A stretch of DNA of 64,000 bases, taken from Silurus meridionalis (Eukaryota > Chordata > Actinopteri > Siluriformes > Siluridae). Both the position numbers and the translations under genes were made by a program. The DNA is taken from assembly GCF_014805685.1 (NCBI RefSeq), contig NC_060884.1, forward strand, positions 14,242,856 to 14,306,855, given 5' to 3'. Positions 45,254 to 56,714 of the stretch are shown here, piece after piece; the stretch's first letter is position 1, and every line of letters begins with the position of its first letter. The notes under the pieces were generated by a model. That model was given only the letters and a program-made list of their open reading frames with translations, did no database searches and had not been told where the DNA came from.

Positions 45254-46726
45254 CACTGTTAGAAATTGCTGTTAATTTACGGCAGAATTTCAACAGTATA
45301 ATAATGTTATGTTTAAAAGCAGTACATTACTGTTTTATTGTTGTTGTAAAATGATGTAGACACAATATAACGGGATTTCGCTGTATTTATTACTCAGAGA
45401 AAAAAAAAACATTACTATACAGTATTTTTGTAAACTGCAGTGAGCACGTGGGGACTTTTATCCGTCTTCATAACATAACATAACATCCCTTTTGTTTGCG
45501 CGACAAAATTCATTACATTTGCTATGGCAGCTAACATGTATGGAGGATATTGGAAGATAATCGATCTTTTATTTGCTCGTTTTCAGTGATTAATATGCCA
45601 AGTGCATCACTGTGTTGTGCAGCTGGATTTCTGACTCGGGTTGAATTATTCCCAATTACCGGGTGAGTTTCATTCAGCAAAATATGTGATAATCCTTCTG
45701 TAAAGTTAATTTTTCCATTGTTCCATAGTTCCATTGAACTGAAATCACATTGTCTTTGTATCACACTAAAATGACTGGTGTTTTCCGCTGCTTTTCTGAA
45801 ATTCGTGAAGCCTCCAGCTACCATCATATGGAAAACCCTTATATATCGGTGTTATTGTGTTTTACTTTTTTGCCCAAAATATCTGTGTGCTGTAGCTTGT
45901 TTTCTTTTTGGAATGAAAACTGTTCTTTATACAAGAATATACTTTGTTATATGTTCTCTGTGAGTAATAATTTCCCCTCCACTAGTTCTTAACACACACA
46001 TTTGTTTTTCAGGCGGTTAATCGGGATAAATGCGGAAAAGAGCACAAGGCTGTAGGAGTCATATCAAAGCGGACGTGTCTCCAGTCTACTTAAAAAATTA
46101 ATACATTTTAAGTGGGACTTTATATAAGTAATACACACCACAGACACACACAAACATCGCATACACACACTCACAACACACACATCACACACATGCATGT
46201 TCACTCAAAAATACTGTATATACTTGGGTGTTTTCTGTCATTCACTTTGTCTTTCCAGAGTAATTTTTTTTTACACTTAGATGTATTTCCATACATGTAA
46301 TAAGCTTTGGGCTTTTGGTTGACCATTGTTTTTATTTTATACAAATGTTCTGTAAATAATAATCTGTGTTATTTTCTTTAATGTTATTTAGGATTTATAC
46401 TAAGACAGTTTAATAAAGAAGAGATGTTTTGAAAAAACTCTCTAAAGCTGATTTACTTCTGTTAAAGAGTACATTTATACATGGTAGTAATGTGGTGTTT
46501 TGTAGTTAAACTGGGGCAATTTCTCAAATCACAAGGTTTAAAAAACTGCTAATTATATTTTCAGAAATATACTTTAATGTATAAACAGTGTTATGTTGTA
46601 TTTGCAAAAACAGTAGCCAACTGTAAATTTCACCAACACTAAGACACTGGTAATTTTACAGTAAGTTGCTGGCAACCGTGCTGCCAGTTCTTTACTGTTT
46701 TTTAAACGGAAAATTTTTTAACAGTG
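45254..46726. mobile_element. CACTA/EnSpm-like non-autonomous element
   Basis: The ends are CACTGTTAGAAATTGC... and ...AATTTTTTAACAGTG, inverted, with subterminal TACGGCAG-like and CTGCCAG words repeated inside (for example AATTTTACAGTAAGTTGCTGG). TA lies on both sides. No transposase frame is visible. The CACTG ends favour EnSpm, but the superfamily needs a library match. Confidence 0.6.
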
Positions 46727-47016
46727 TACATTAGCTGTATAACTCTGAGAGCTCTAGTAATATAAAATGCCTCTTTTATCATTCTAACAAGGTACATTTT
46801 GGACAATAACCTGAGTGAAAAATAGAATCTTTGAGAGTTTCTTATGCTTTGTTCTAGTTTGTATGCCCCCATTGGCTTTAATGACAGCATGCTGTGATGT
46901 GACAAAGTAATTCTGAGACACTTGATAAAAAAGAGAGCAAGAAACATTGTTCTTTAATGGCAGTTGGACAGGCTGTGGGGCAATGCGGCTTTTATTTGTA
47001 ACCCAGCAAGCATATA

Positions 47017-48633
47017 CAGTTGTATGCAAAAGTTTTGGAACCCCTGACTATGTCCAGGTTTTGTATTTATACATTTTTGGGTGTTTGGATCAGCAATTTC
47101 ATTTTGATCTATCAAATAACTGAAGGACGCAGTAATATTTTAGTAGTGAAATGAGGTTTATTTGATTAACAGAAAATGCGCAATATGCATCACAACGAAA
47201 TTTATACAGGTGCATAAATTTGGGCACCCATGTCATTTTGTTGATTTGAATACCTGTAACTACTTAGCACTGACTAATTGGAACAAACAATTGGTTTGGT
47301 GAGCTCATTAGGCCTTGAACTTCATAGACGGGTGCATCCCATCATGAGAAAAGGTATTTGAGGTGGCCAATTGCAAGTTGTTGTTCTCTTTGACATTCCT
47401 CTGAAGAGTGGCAACATGGGGGTCTCAAAACAACTCTCAAATGACCTGAAAACAAAGATTGTTAAACATTATGGTTTAGGGGAAGGCTATAAACAATTAT
47501 CACAGAGATATAAGCTTTCAGTGTCCACTGTGAGGAACATAGTGAGGAAATGGAAGACCACAGGCACAGTTCTTGTTAAGGCCAGAGGTGGCAGAACACA
47601 TCAAATATTGGAGAGGCAAAGGCGAAGGATGGTGAGAACGGTCCAAAACAGCCCACAGGCCACCTCCAAAGACCTACAAAATCAACTTGCTGTAGATGGT
47701 GTCACTGTGCATTGTTCAACAATTCAGCGCACTTTGCTCAAGGAGAAGCTGTATGGGAGAGTGATGTGAAAGGAGCCTTTTCTGCACACACGCCACAAAC
47801 GGAGTCGCTTGAGGTATCCAAACACACATTTGGACAAGCCAGCTTCATTTTGGAATATGGTGCTGTGGACAAAGATTGAGTTATTTGGTCATAACAAGGG
47901 GCGTTATGCATGGCATCAAAAGAACACAGCATTCCAAGAAAAACACTTGCTACCCACAGTAAAATTTTGGCGAGGTTCCATCATGCTGTGGGGCTGTGTG
48001 GCCAGTGCCGGTACTGGGAATCTGGTTAAAGTTGAGGGTTGCATGGATTCCACTCAATAGCAGCAGATTTTCGAGAATAATGTTGAGGAATCAGTCACAA
48101 AGTTGAAGTTATGCCAAGGCTGGATATTTCAACAAGACAACGACCCAAAACACTGCTCAAAATTTACTCAGGCATTTATGCAGTGGAACAAGTACAATGT
48201 TATGAAAACGCCATCCCAGTCCCCAGACCTGAATGTCATTAAACATCTGTGGGGTGATTCTGAAGCGGGTTGTCCATGCTCAGCAACCATTAAACATAAC
48301 TGAATTGGAGATGTTTTGTAAAAAGGAATGGTCCAAAATACATTCATCCAGAATCCAGACAGAAATCCTCATGACAGGCTATAGGAAGCGCCTAGAGCCT
48401 GTTATTTCTGCTAAAGGAGACTCTACTAAATATTGTTGTGATTTTTCTGTTGGGGTGCCCAAATTCATGCACCTGTCTAATTTCGTTTTGATGCATATTG
48501 CACATAAATTCTGTTAATTACTGTCCTTCAGTTATTTGATAGATCAAAATAAAATTGCTGATCCAAACACCCAAATATTTATAAATGAAAATCATGGACA
48601 TTGTCAGGGGCCCTTAACTTTTGCATACAACTG
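47017..48633 (+). mobile_element. Complete-ended Tc1-like transposon, 1.62 kb
   Basis: TA flanks CAGTTGTATGCAAAAGTTTT... and ...TTTTGCATACAACTG. Transposase pieces: 47,371-47,769 (MGVSKQLSNDLKTKIVKHY, helix-turn-helix, then YKLSVSTVRNIVRKW), 47,809-48,060 (LWTKIELFGHN, from which the usual Asp-Glu pair of the first catalytic block is missing) and 48,103-48,303 (IFQQDNDPKHCSK, SPDLNVIKHLWGD). Two in-frame stops and a frameshift near 48,260 make it inactive. Confidence 0.92.
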
Positions 48634-48639
48634 TAGATC

Positions 48640-49580
48640 AACTGCTCATACTTTTTGGCCATATGACCCCCAAATGAACAAAACTATGTGGACACCTTTC
48701 CCTATCTATCTGGATCTAAGGAGCTTGTTATCCTAACTATGTAATATGAAGCATGTGGTGTGAAATATTCCCTAAAACAATGTTTTAACATTTATACACA
48801 TGCACTCATTTAAATTATTGGCATTTGGCAGGTGCCCCTTTCAAGAGTGACTTACAATTATCTAATTTATCCAACTGAGCAGTTGAGAGTTAAGGCCTTT
48901 GTTCAAGGGCAAAGTAGCGGCAGCTAGGCAGTGTTGGTATGTGAACACATAACCTTCTGATCAAAAGTCCAGCATCTGAACCACTGATCTTCATTTTCCT
49001 TAAGAATTTCCCAGTGAGACATCTTTCAAATAGGTACATCTTTTTAACTTTTTCTCTTCTTTTATTTGACTGTTAAGCTACATCTAACATGAGTGAATGC
49101 AAGCTTTCAATGTGCACAGTGAGGAGGACAGTAAGAGAATTTAGAAATTACAGCTTTGTAATTTTTTGGGAGAATTAATGGCACCATGATTTTTTTTTTT
49201 CATATGTGGACCTTCTCCAAACGTTTGCCACAATGTTGCAAACACCCAGTTTTGTAGAATGTTTTATATGCTGTAGCATTAAAGATTTTATTTACTAAAA
49301 ATGTTTCAGTATGACCACACAAGCTCTGTAAAGGTGGTTAGTAAAAAATTAAGTGGCTTGCACGGAGCTCCAAACTCAAATGAGAGAACAAATTTTGAAT
49401 GAACTGGATCTCTGACTGCATTCCAGGCCTCCTCACCAAAAAAATAAATAAAAATTCTTGTATTGGGGTGATCAGGTGTGCAAAAAGGTAAATAAATGAA
49501 AAACAATCAAATTCTCCTTGCACTGATTTTTGGACCTAGTGGAAAGTGTTGTTTTGGTCTAAAAAGTATCCATACCAAGA
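48640..49580 (+). mobile_element. Decayed DNA-transposon-like repeat with a SINE inside
   Basis: It starts with ACTTTTTGGCCATATGACC and GTGGACACCTTTCC, words typical of a fish mariner-type non-autonomous element. The 3' part (49,196-49,580, GCCTCCTCACC and TTTTGGACCTAGTGGAAAG) matches the fragment at 22,640. A reversed SINE interrupts it. Confidence 0.5.
48822..48998 (-). mobile_element. tRNA-derived V-SINE, antisense
   Basis: On the minus strand: a tRNA-like head (AGTGGTTCAGATGCTGGAC, then GGTTATGTGTTCACATACC), the TTGAACAAAGGCCTTAACTC core and the 3' part TTGTAAGTCACTCTTGAAAG...CTGCCAAATGCC. All parts occur in standard order. Confidence 0.75.
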
Positions 49581-49717
49581 TTTTTGAAGAATCTGAAGAA
49601 AAGCAAAATGGTCTGGTTAAATTTATATTTCTACAGAATAAATGGCAATGTGAGTAGCATTCTACACATTTGCAACTTACTGCATATGTTGTACATATTT
49701 AATATTATATTTATCTC

Positions 49718-49842
49718 ATTTGGAAGATGCCCTTATCCAGAGTGACTTACAGCTATCTGTACATACAGATGAGGGTCAAAGGCCTTGCTTACAATCTTGA
49801 CCACACTATCTATCTATCTTGACCACTGAGCTACTTAGTGTT
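49718..49842 (-). mobile_element. V-SINE fragment, antisense
   Basis: CATTTGGAAGATGCCCTTATCCAGAGTGACTTACA is the reverse of the V-SINE 3' domain. GTCAAAGGCCTTGCT and ACCACTGAGCTACT follow where the core and head should be. Confidence 0.65.
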
Positions 49843-50099
49843 TAGCATAAAGCAGAATTTTGTCAGATGTAAAGCATGTATAAAATAATATTTTTTTCTT
49901 ATATATGTAATTCTTTGATTTTGTACCTAGTATTCATTGTTTTCCTAATGGTGTCACACTTCTGATGATTCTTTTTTGAAAAAAGAAATGTAATCTACTA
50001 ACTACTGTAATCTAATAAAACGTGTTTTAGAAACAATTATTAATAATCACAGGGCCATTTCCTTATTTAAAAGTAGAAACAACAATTTTACATTGTTTT

Positions 50100-50600
50100 A
50101 CACTGTTACAGTTTTTGGACCATTGACATGATCTGGGGGTTTTCGGTTAGGTATTTATTTATTTATTTTTAATTGTTTTTAATTTTCTCTTCTTGTGTTT
50201 TCCGATTTTTTCCACCAGATGTCACCAGAGTGTTCCCGAATCCCTTTTTAGTTCTTAGGGCTTCTATCTATTAGCCTGTGTTCCTTTTTTTTTTTGTCTG
50301 TTTGTTGCTGGTTAGTTGTGATGATGTGTAGTGCGTTTCCGGAAATTTTTTTTTAAACTAAATTAAGCATACGTTTTTTGTCCCCCGAGTCCCTTGTCTT
50401 TTCTCATGTTTCCCAGAGCTGCCTGTCCCAAGTCACCCTATGTATGTCTTTGTTAGTTTGGTATTTTTAGCTCTTTTCAAAGAAAGGCTTTGCTTCTATT
50501 TTTTGAGTTTCTAAGAAGAGATTTGGTTTTCTCCTCTGCATTGTGGACTTTCTTTTGCTCTTTTCAAACTAGTGCAGTTTGGAACAGTTGTGGTCTATGA
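50100..50600. mobile_element. Possible decayed LTR
   Basis: T-rich sequence with TTCCACCAGATGTCACCAG and later CCCGAGTCCCTTGTC, resembling 44,430-44,560. No ends or target duplication could be found, so this is only a suggestion. Confidence 0.3.
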
Positions 50601-50690
50601 GCTTTGGCTAGTGCACTCTCTGACCTTCAAATCAAAGTATGTGTAAAAGCCAACATTATTGTGTGCCTGCTGGATGGCCCCAGTGCTCTC
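50595..50690. repeat. Dispersed repeat shared with 56,040-56,135
   Basis: The words GCACTCTCTGACC, AATCAAAG, ATGTG and TGCCTGCTGGATGGCC recur in the same order and spacing at 56,055-56,135. The second copy lies in the 5' intron of the gcnt7 pseudogene. Confidence 0.6.
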
Positions 50691-51392
50691 TATATATACT
50701 CAATATGAAGCCAGTGTGCATAGGTATTGTGAAGAAAAGTTACACATGCATAACATTTTCAGAAATCAAAATCTTTCCTTAATGAATAAAATTCCTTTTA
50801 TTAAACATGGCTGTTTTTTTTTTTTGAGTGTCATTCAAATTTGAATAAAAACAGCCCTGTATAACATCACCTACTGTATCTACATGGTTGTTGTTCCATG
50901 GATTAATCGTTTCATGTTGAATTGTGTAGATTTCTTTAAATTATTTTTATGATTATTATTTTTTATTTTTTTTTAAGAATTAACTGTTACAGTTTTTCTC
51001 AAATGCTAAAACACAAAAGGCAATCCTCTAAACCAAATGACCAGTTGTCTAAACACATTTACTAAATCTAGCCATCATTTTCCAATATCATAAACACATT
51101 TCACATGAAGACACAATTCACAAAACACAATCCTCCGTTCTCATAAATCTTAACACATTTTTCTTTGTTAAAAAACAAGTTGTAAAAGAACTCTGCTTAT
51201 ATTCTCAAATGAAAGCTCATGTGATGCAAAATGCTTGCCACAGTCAGCAATATTTGAACACAATGAACACACCTGGTTCATTCATTACACACAACGACTC
51301 AAAATTGAAGACACTTGTTGCTAATGCTGTGACCACATGTACAAAGAGCAAGTTCAGAGTGCACAGTTTGCTGAAGATTCCAAACAAACACA

Positions 51393-53053
51393 ATGGATGA
51401 AGGCAGAGTCAGGGGAAGAGGAATTCGAGTCAGAGGAGGGAGAAGAGCTGGCCATGGAAGAAGAGGAGCAGGCCAACGTGGAAGAGGAGGTCAAATCAGT
51501 GGAGGAAGAGGAGCAGGCCAACGAGGAAGAGGAGTTCAAATCAGAGGAGGAAGAGGAGCAGGCCAACGAGGAAGAGGAGTTCAAATCAGAGGAGGAAGAG
51601 GAGCAGGCCAACTAAGAAGAGAAGTTTAAATCAGAGGAGGAAGAGGAGCAGGCCAACAAGGGAGAGGAAAAGGTCCAGGAGGGAGAGCAAGACAACCTCG
51701 CACCATCATTACGGACGAGATGCGAGCAACAGTTATTGACCATGTCATTGTCCATGGCATGACAATGGCTGAAGCAGGACTACGAGTCCGTCCAAACCTG
51801 AGTAGGTTCACCGTGGCCACCATTATCAGGGCATTCAGACAACATAACAGGTATTGTACTCTATTGCTTTCTTTGTCACAATACAATTTTACAAGCCTGT
51901 GAAAGTAGTCTATTGGTTTCAAATCAGTTGTTACTGTATTGTAAAACTGACAACACATGTTTCTTTCTTTAGAGTTGAAAGAATGCCACATAGAGGTGGG
52001 AGGGTTGCCATATTTACACAAGAAACCCTCATTGTGGATATGGTTCGTGAGAACAACCTCATCAGACTCCGGGAGATCAGAGACAAAGTCATTGCCGATA
52101 ATGTCAACTTTGAGAGCATTGATGATGTCAGCTTGGCCACAATAGACCGAGTTCTCCAGCGCCAAAAGATGCGGATGAAACAGGTCTATAGGGTTCCCTT
52201 TGAGCGCAACTCTGCGCGACACAAAGACCTACGTTACGAGTATGTGCAAGTAAGTATACATCCATGTTCACAGTACAGTTAGTGGACATACTGTGTTGCT
52301 CAGTGGCCTACATTACTTCTGGACAATACTGTGCTACCTGATTGACTGTTGTTCTGAACACCTGTGCACTTTCACATTTTCACAGAGGATATTACAGTTG
52401 GACACGATGGCCAGACCTCATGAGTACCTCTTTCTGGATGAGGCTGGCTTCAACCTGCAGAAACGAAGGCAAAGAGGCCGTAACATTATTGGCCAAAGAG
52501 CCATCACTGAGGTTCCTGGCCACGGGGGGGTAATATTACTCTTTGTGCGGCCATGGGTTTGGAGGGGCTTGTCCACCGGCATGCTGTCCTTGGGTCTTAC
52601 AACACCCAACGTCTCCTCACCTTCCTAGATGAGCTAAAAGACATCCTCCTGGACCGCCCACAACACCATCCTGGGCCCGCACATCAAATTTATGTGATCA
52701 TTTGGGACAATGTACGCTTCCACAAAACAAACCAAATTAGAGAGTGGTTCACCACCAACAGTAACCACTTTTTAAACGTCTGTCTGCCACCCTACTCCCC
52801 TTTGCTAAACCCTATAGAGGAGTTCTTCTCATCATGGAGATGGAAGGTTTATGACAGACAACCATACACTAGAGAGAACCTCCTAAGGGCAATGGAGCTG
52901 GCCTGTGTTGACATCCCAGTGGAGGCCTTCCAAGGATGGATTCGCCATTCCAGAGCGTTTTTCCCGCGGTGCCTGGCAAGAGACAATATAGCCTGCGATG
53001 TGGATGAGGTGATGTGGCCCGATGCAGCTCAGCGACATGATGCCGCACAGTGA
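51393..53053 (+). pseudogene. Spliced ISRm11-like DDE transposase, two lesions
   Basis: Three coding exons: 51393-51850, 51973-52249, 52386-53053, with introns GT...AG (GTATTG/TTTAG, GTAAGT/TCACAG) and phases that join. The N-terminus is an Arg/Gly-rich domain made of 45-bp tandem repeats (RGGRGAGQRGRGVQI units). A DNA-binding region follows (MRATVIDHVIVHGMTMAEAG, then FTQETLIVDMVRENN). The DDE catalytic domain shows YLFLDEAGFNLQKRR, IWDNVRFHKTNQIREW and YSPLLNPIEEFFSSWRWKV. Lesions: a TAA in the last repeat (51,627) and a frameshift in the G-run at about 52,525-52,531. The rest is open to the TGA at 53,051. Function would be cut-and-paste transposition at TA. Confidence 0.85.
51405..51660 (+). 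repeat. 45-bp coding minisatellite in the transposase N-terminus
   Basis: Four to five copies of a unit containing GGAGGAAGAGGAGCAGGCCA and GTTCAAATCAGA. One frame gives Arg/Gly-rich RGG-type protein and another Glu-rich protein. The RGG frame is the one continuous with the transposase. The last unit carries the TAA. Confidence 0.88.
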
Positions 53054-56039
53054 TTGTGGTGTGTGTGTGTGTGTGGTGTGAATAAAGTAAATAAAAAAAC
53101 TTCACACCCTGATCATGTTTTCAAGAGTACTGTTGTGTGCAATAGATTCTGTTTTTGCATTGAGTTGTGTTACAGTAGTGTACATGCAGAATTTACTATA
53201 GATTTATACTCTTCATATGAAGCTCTCAAATCTAAATGCCTAATCCTCTGCAGAGATCTAAGAACATCCATTACTGTAAAGTTTCAAAAATATGCATTGG
53301 CAGTTATGAAACAAAGAACCTTCTCACAAATTGAGCATTGTGTTTTCAATTGTTTTGCTGTAGTGTGTAATGATGTGTATAGTGTTTACATTTTAAAAGC
53401 TTCGAGCTGCTATTTTGGTGTGAAAGTTTGAGTTTTGAAGTGAGAAGGTGTGGTTGTGTTTATGTAGCTTTAGAAAAGGGTGTTGTGTTTAGACATTGGG
53501 GAACATGGAAGAAACGTTTGTGAAATGTGTTTTAGCATTTGAGAAAAACTGTAATATTAACTGTGAACCTTTTTAATTAGATGACAATTTTGCATTGTTA
53601 ATTTTGATCTCTCTTGCAAATTCCCATTTTGACTGAATGGGCACCTTTGCCTGCTGTAAGACTGTAATGCTCTCAAACTTGTTAGCAAACATGCAGTTGC
53701 TCTCAATTATCCAGGGTACATCCTCAATATTGTAGATGCAGATATCCCTGATGTAAGTTTATATCTTGTGTAAATATTTGACTGAAATTCTCCTGTACAC
53801 ATGACCTTTGTTTTGTTCCTTTGTTTTGCACAGCTACTATTGTAATGACTAATGATTTTTTTTTTTACAGCCTGGATGTGCTGTCCTTTCTTGGTCTTTC
53901 CATTTAATGGCTCGAATGTTACCCTCCCAGCCAGCGTCTACCTTACTGTCAGGGGGCTCTGTGAAGAATGTTAACAGTTTGAATAAGTGTTATATGTTTG
54001 GGCTTTTCATACTGATTTACCAGCAATTATTTTTTATTATTATCATTAATGTTCTACACAACAACAACAATAATAATATGAATTAGTATTATCATTTGCA
54101 AATACCTCATCTGCTTACTTGAATGTCTGAGAATCATATTTTAAATCATATACTAAAATATAGGATCAGTTTGATCTTACCTTCCACATGGTTAAGCGTT
54201 ACCCAGTATTGCTCATCAGGGCTGTAGGTATCCCTAGACCATTCCAACAGGTCTTTGGCCACTGTGCTGTTAAGGACATATTCCACAAATTCTCTTTTTA
54301 GACTGTAGTAGGCTGTGCCAAAGTAGCTCTCCAGGTTGTGTGGAGCATAGGACTTTTTTTATTTGGGCCAAAGGGTACCACATATTGACCTGTGACTTCC
54401 TTGTGTTGTATTTCAGTCTCGCCCTGTCTCATATGCCATTCGGCTGTCTGATCCCTGGAGTCATATTTTTATCTTTCCATTCTTTATCTTGCATATACCA
54501 GACCAGCTTACCAGGTTGCTCATGACAGGGAAATCCTGGCCACACAGGTTTATCACTTTTTTCCATTTGACTGGAGACTTCACCAGGTCCTCCATACAGT
54601 TAATGTCAGCCTTCAGACAGGAAAATCCTCCATAGGTCACTGTGTCACTAACTGAGTATGAAAAGACATTGGAAAACAGTCTGCCAATCTCTCAACACTT
54701 ATTCTTCAGTCTTTTGGAGCTTTGGCATCTATGTGAATACAGTAAACATTGTGTGGTGCATAAATGTCTCTGAGCAGACGTACAAACATCTCCAGGTCTT
54801 TGTGAATAGTGATGATGAAGGCCAGAGGGTAGTCTTCCTCTTTTTTGCTCAGGGTCTCCATAATAAATTGAAACTTGTGTTGTATATTGGGGCAGGTGAG
54901 TGGAAAGTTGAAGTAGCTCAAGCCTTGACATTCTGCTCTTTCCCATCTTGAGTAAGGGGTGGTGGGTGGCAAATCTTTACACTTTGCAGGAAATGGATAA
55001 CAGCTCAAGACAGACACAGCATTTGGATCATCAGTAGGCCTCATACTAACATAAATGGCATAGGTAAAAATGCTCATACCAAGGTATAGAAGAAAACTGC
55101 ACTGTAAATACTTCAGCTGAAGCATGGTGCATCAAAAGGCCAAACCACATACAGACCATGTGAAAGTGTTATAGCAATAATGCGATAAAATTATTATGAT
55201 TACACTAATTATTGTAATCAACTTATATAACTTAAATCATAAATAGCTTCTTAAACTAAAATAAAAAAATAATAATATTAATACACCCTTGTTACAAAAC
55301 AGTCCACTCTAAAAGTACTGTAGCAGCAAGACCAATTTCAATGAAAATTTAAATTTTATTTTTGCTATATGCTGAGGACATCTGGGTTATTATTTAAAAG
55401 ATAAATTTGATTTCTGCACTGTCATTCACTATTTATGTTTGCCTGAATAGCATATATTTTCGTTTAACTCCTAGATCATTTTAGAAATATTGAAAAAGGA
55501 ATTTGGGGGTTAAGCACCAAAATATGTAATTATTCCACATAACTGGAATAATTTTTATTCCAGTAAGTTGGCAGCCCATTTATAATCGTAGTAATTCAAT
55601 TGTGTTTCCATTTAAAAAACAAAGAATCCTGGGTTTTGCTAGGTACAACTAGACTGTCCATGTTCTTGAATTTAATCAAAAACAGTTTTATTCACCAATC
55701 TTCCTACCAATTTTGTTTATTCATCGCTAACATTGGTGCAGTTTATTTGTAAAGTAAGTCTTACAAAAGCCAGCCCTGATTTACCTAATAAGTTGTATAT
55801 TTAAAAAAATGTTTCGCCTATATTGACACGAACACCCCCAGACATGATCTGAGACAGTATCTCATCAACAGCTTTATGAGAAGCAGGTTGGGTTTGCATT
55901 AATTATCAAGATCTTTCTTCCTATAGTTATTTCACACTTTCAGTATATCTGCAAATTCTATAAATGCATTTCTTCTCCTCTGTCAGCCAGTGTGGAATGA
56001 AGAAAAAAAAAAAAGATTAAATCCAGATGAATATATGTG

Positions 56040-56135
56040 AGATTATGACTTATGCACTCTCTGACCATTCAATCAAAGGATGTGAAAATGCAGACGTGAT
56101 TTTATGCCTGCTAGAGGGCCTTGGAGTGGCCAAGT
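56040..56135. repeat. Dispersed repeat shared with 50,595-50,690
   Basis: Same word order as the first copy. It is open for about 75 codons on the plus strand, but the sister copy has stops, so coding is unlikely. Confidence 0.55.
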
Positions 56136-56714
56136 TGAAATCTGGTTTGTTAAAGCAACAGCCTTTAAACAACATTAGTTTAAATGTACAGGACACTCAC
56201 AATCTTCATTGTGAATGGCTTATGACAGTTTCTTTTGACATATGCAATATGTGATGTGATGACTGAAATCTGATTGGACAGAAACTCTAACCTAAAAATG
56301 CATTGCTTCTAAGAGAAAGGCTATAAAATGAAGAAAATAGACTAATGAGAATAATTTAGTACATTTTAATGGACAAAAATATATTAAAATGTAAGTCAGA
56401 TATTTTGATAGAGTTCAGGCCAGCAGAGAAGGCCTTCCTGACCCTGATGGCCCAACACTAATAAGTGACAACAGTAGCATGGGAATGTTCTGTTTAGAAT
56501 TTCTTTAACTTTTGTTCATTTGTATACTAGTCAGAGCAACACAAATTCATGCACACTGACAGCACACACTCCAGTTTCCCAGAGACTGATTTCACATTCT
56601 TTCTTTTTACACTATTACACATTTTATTTTCTGTAGAGCTAACAAAAATGAAAAAAATTAGTCATTAAATTGCTCACAAATGATTATTAGTGCATTAGTG
56701 GAAATGAACCCCTT

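Larger units (their letters stand above)
50990..53551 (+). mobile_element. ISRm11-like Tc/mariner transposon, near intact, 2.56 kb
   Basis: TA flanks the ends. Terminal inverted repeats begin CAGTTTTTCTCAAATGCTAA and match at the right end (reverse) for about 27 bases. The internal gene is described separately. The element sits within the 3' part of the gcnt7 pseudogene: sequences on either side (50,830-50,989 and 53,552 onward) both align with the intact gcnt7 3' end. Confidence 0.88.

Noticed and set aside
51337..51615. Glu-rich 92-residue protein
   Set aside because: It is an alternative frame of the 45-bp repeat. The RGG frame is the one continuous with the transposase exons.
51626..52222. 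198-residue minus-strand frame
   Set aside because: It is the shadow of the transposase exons, has no known motif and crosses both strands' splice sites.
54706..55125. A short functional second GCNT protein
   Set aside because: The frame stops before the nucleotide-sugar and acceptor blocks. Downstream homology is frameshifted with lost splice sites.
56027..56254. 75-residue plus-strand frame as a conserved exon
   Set aside because: The related block at 50,595-50,690 is closed by stops, and no splice sites bound the frame.
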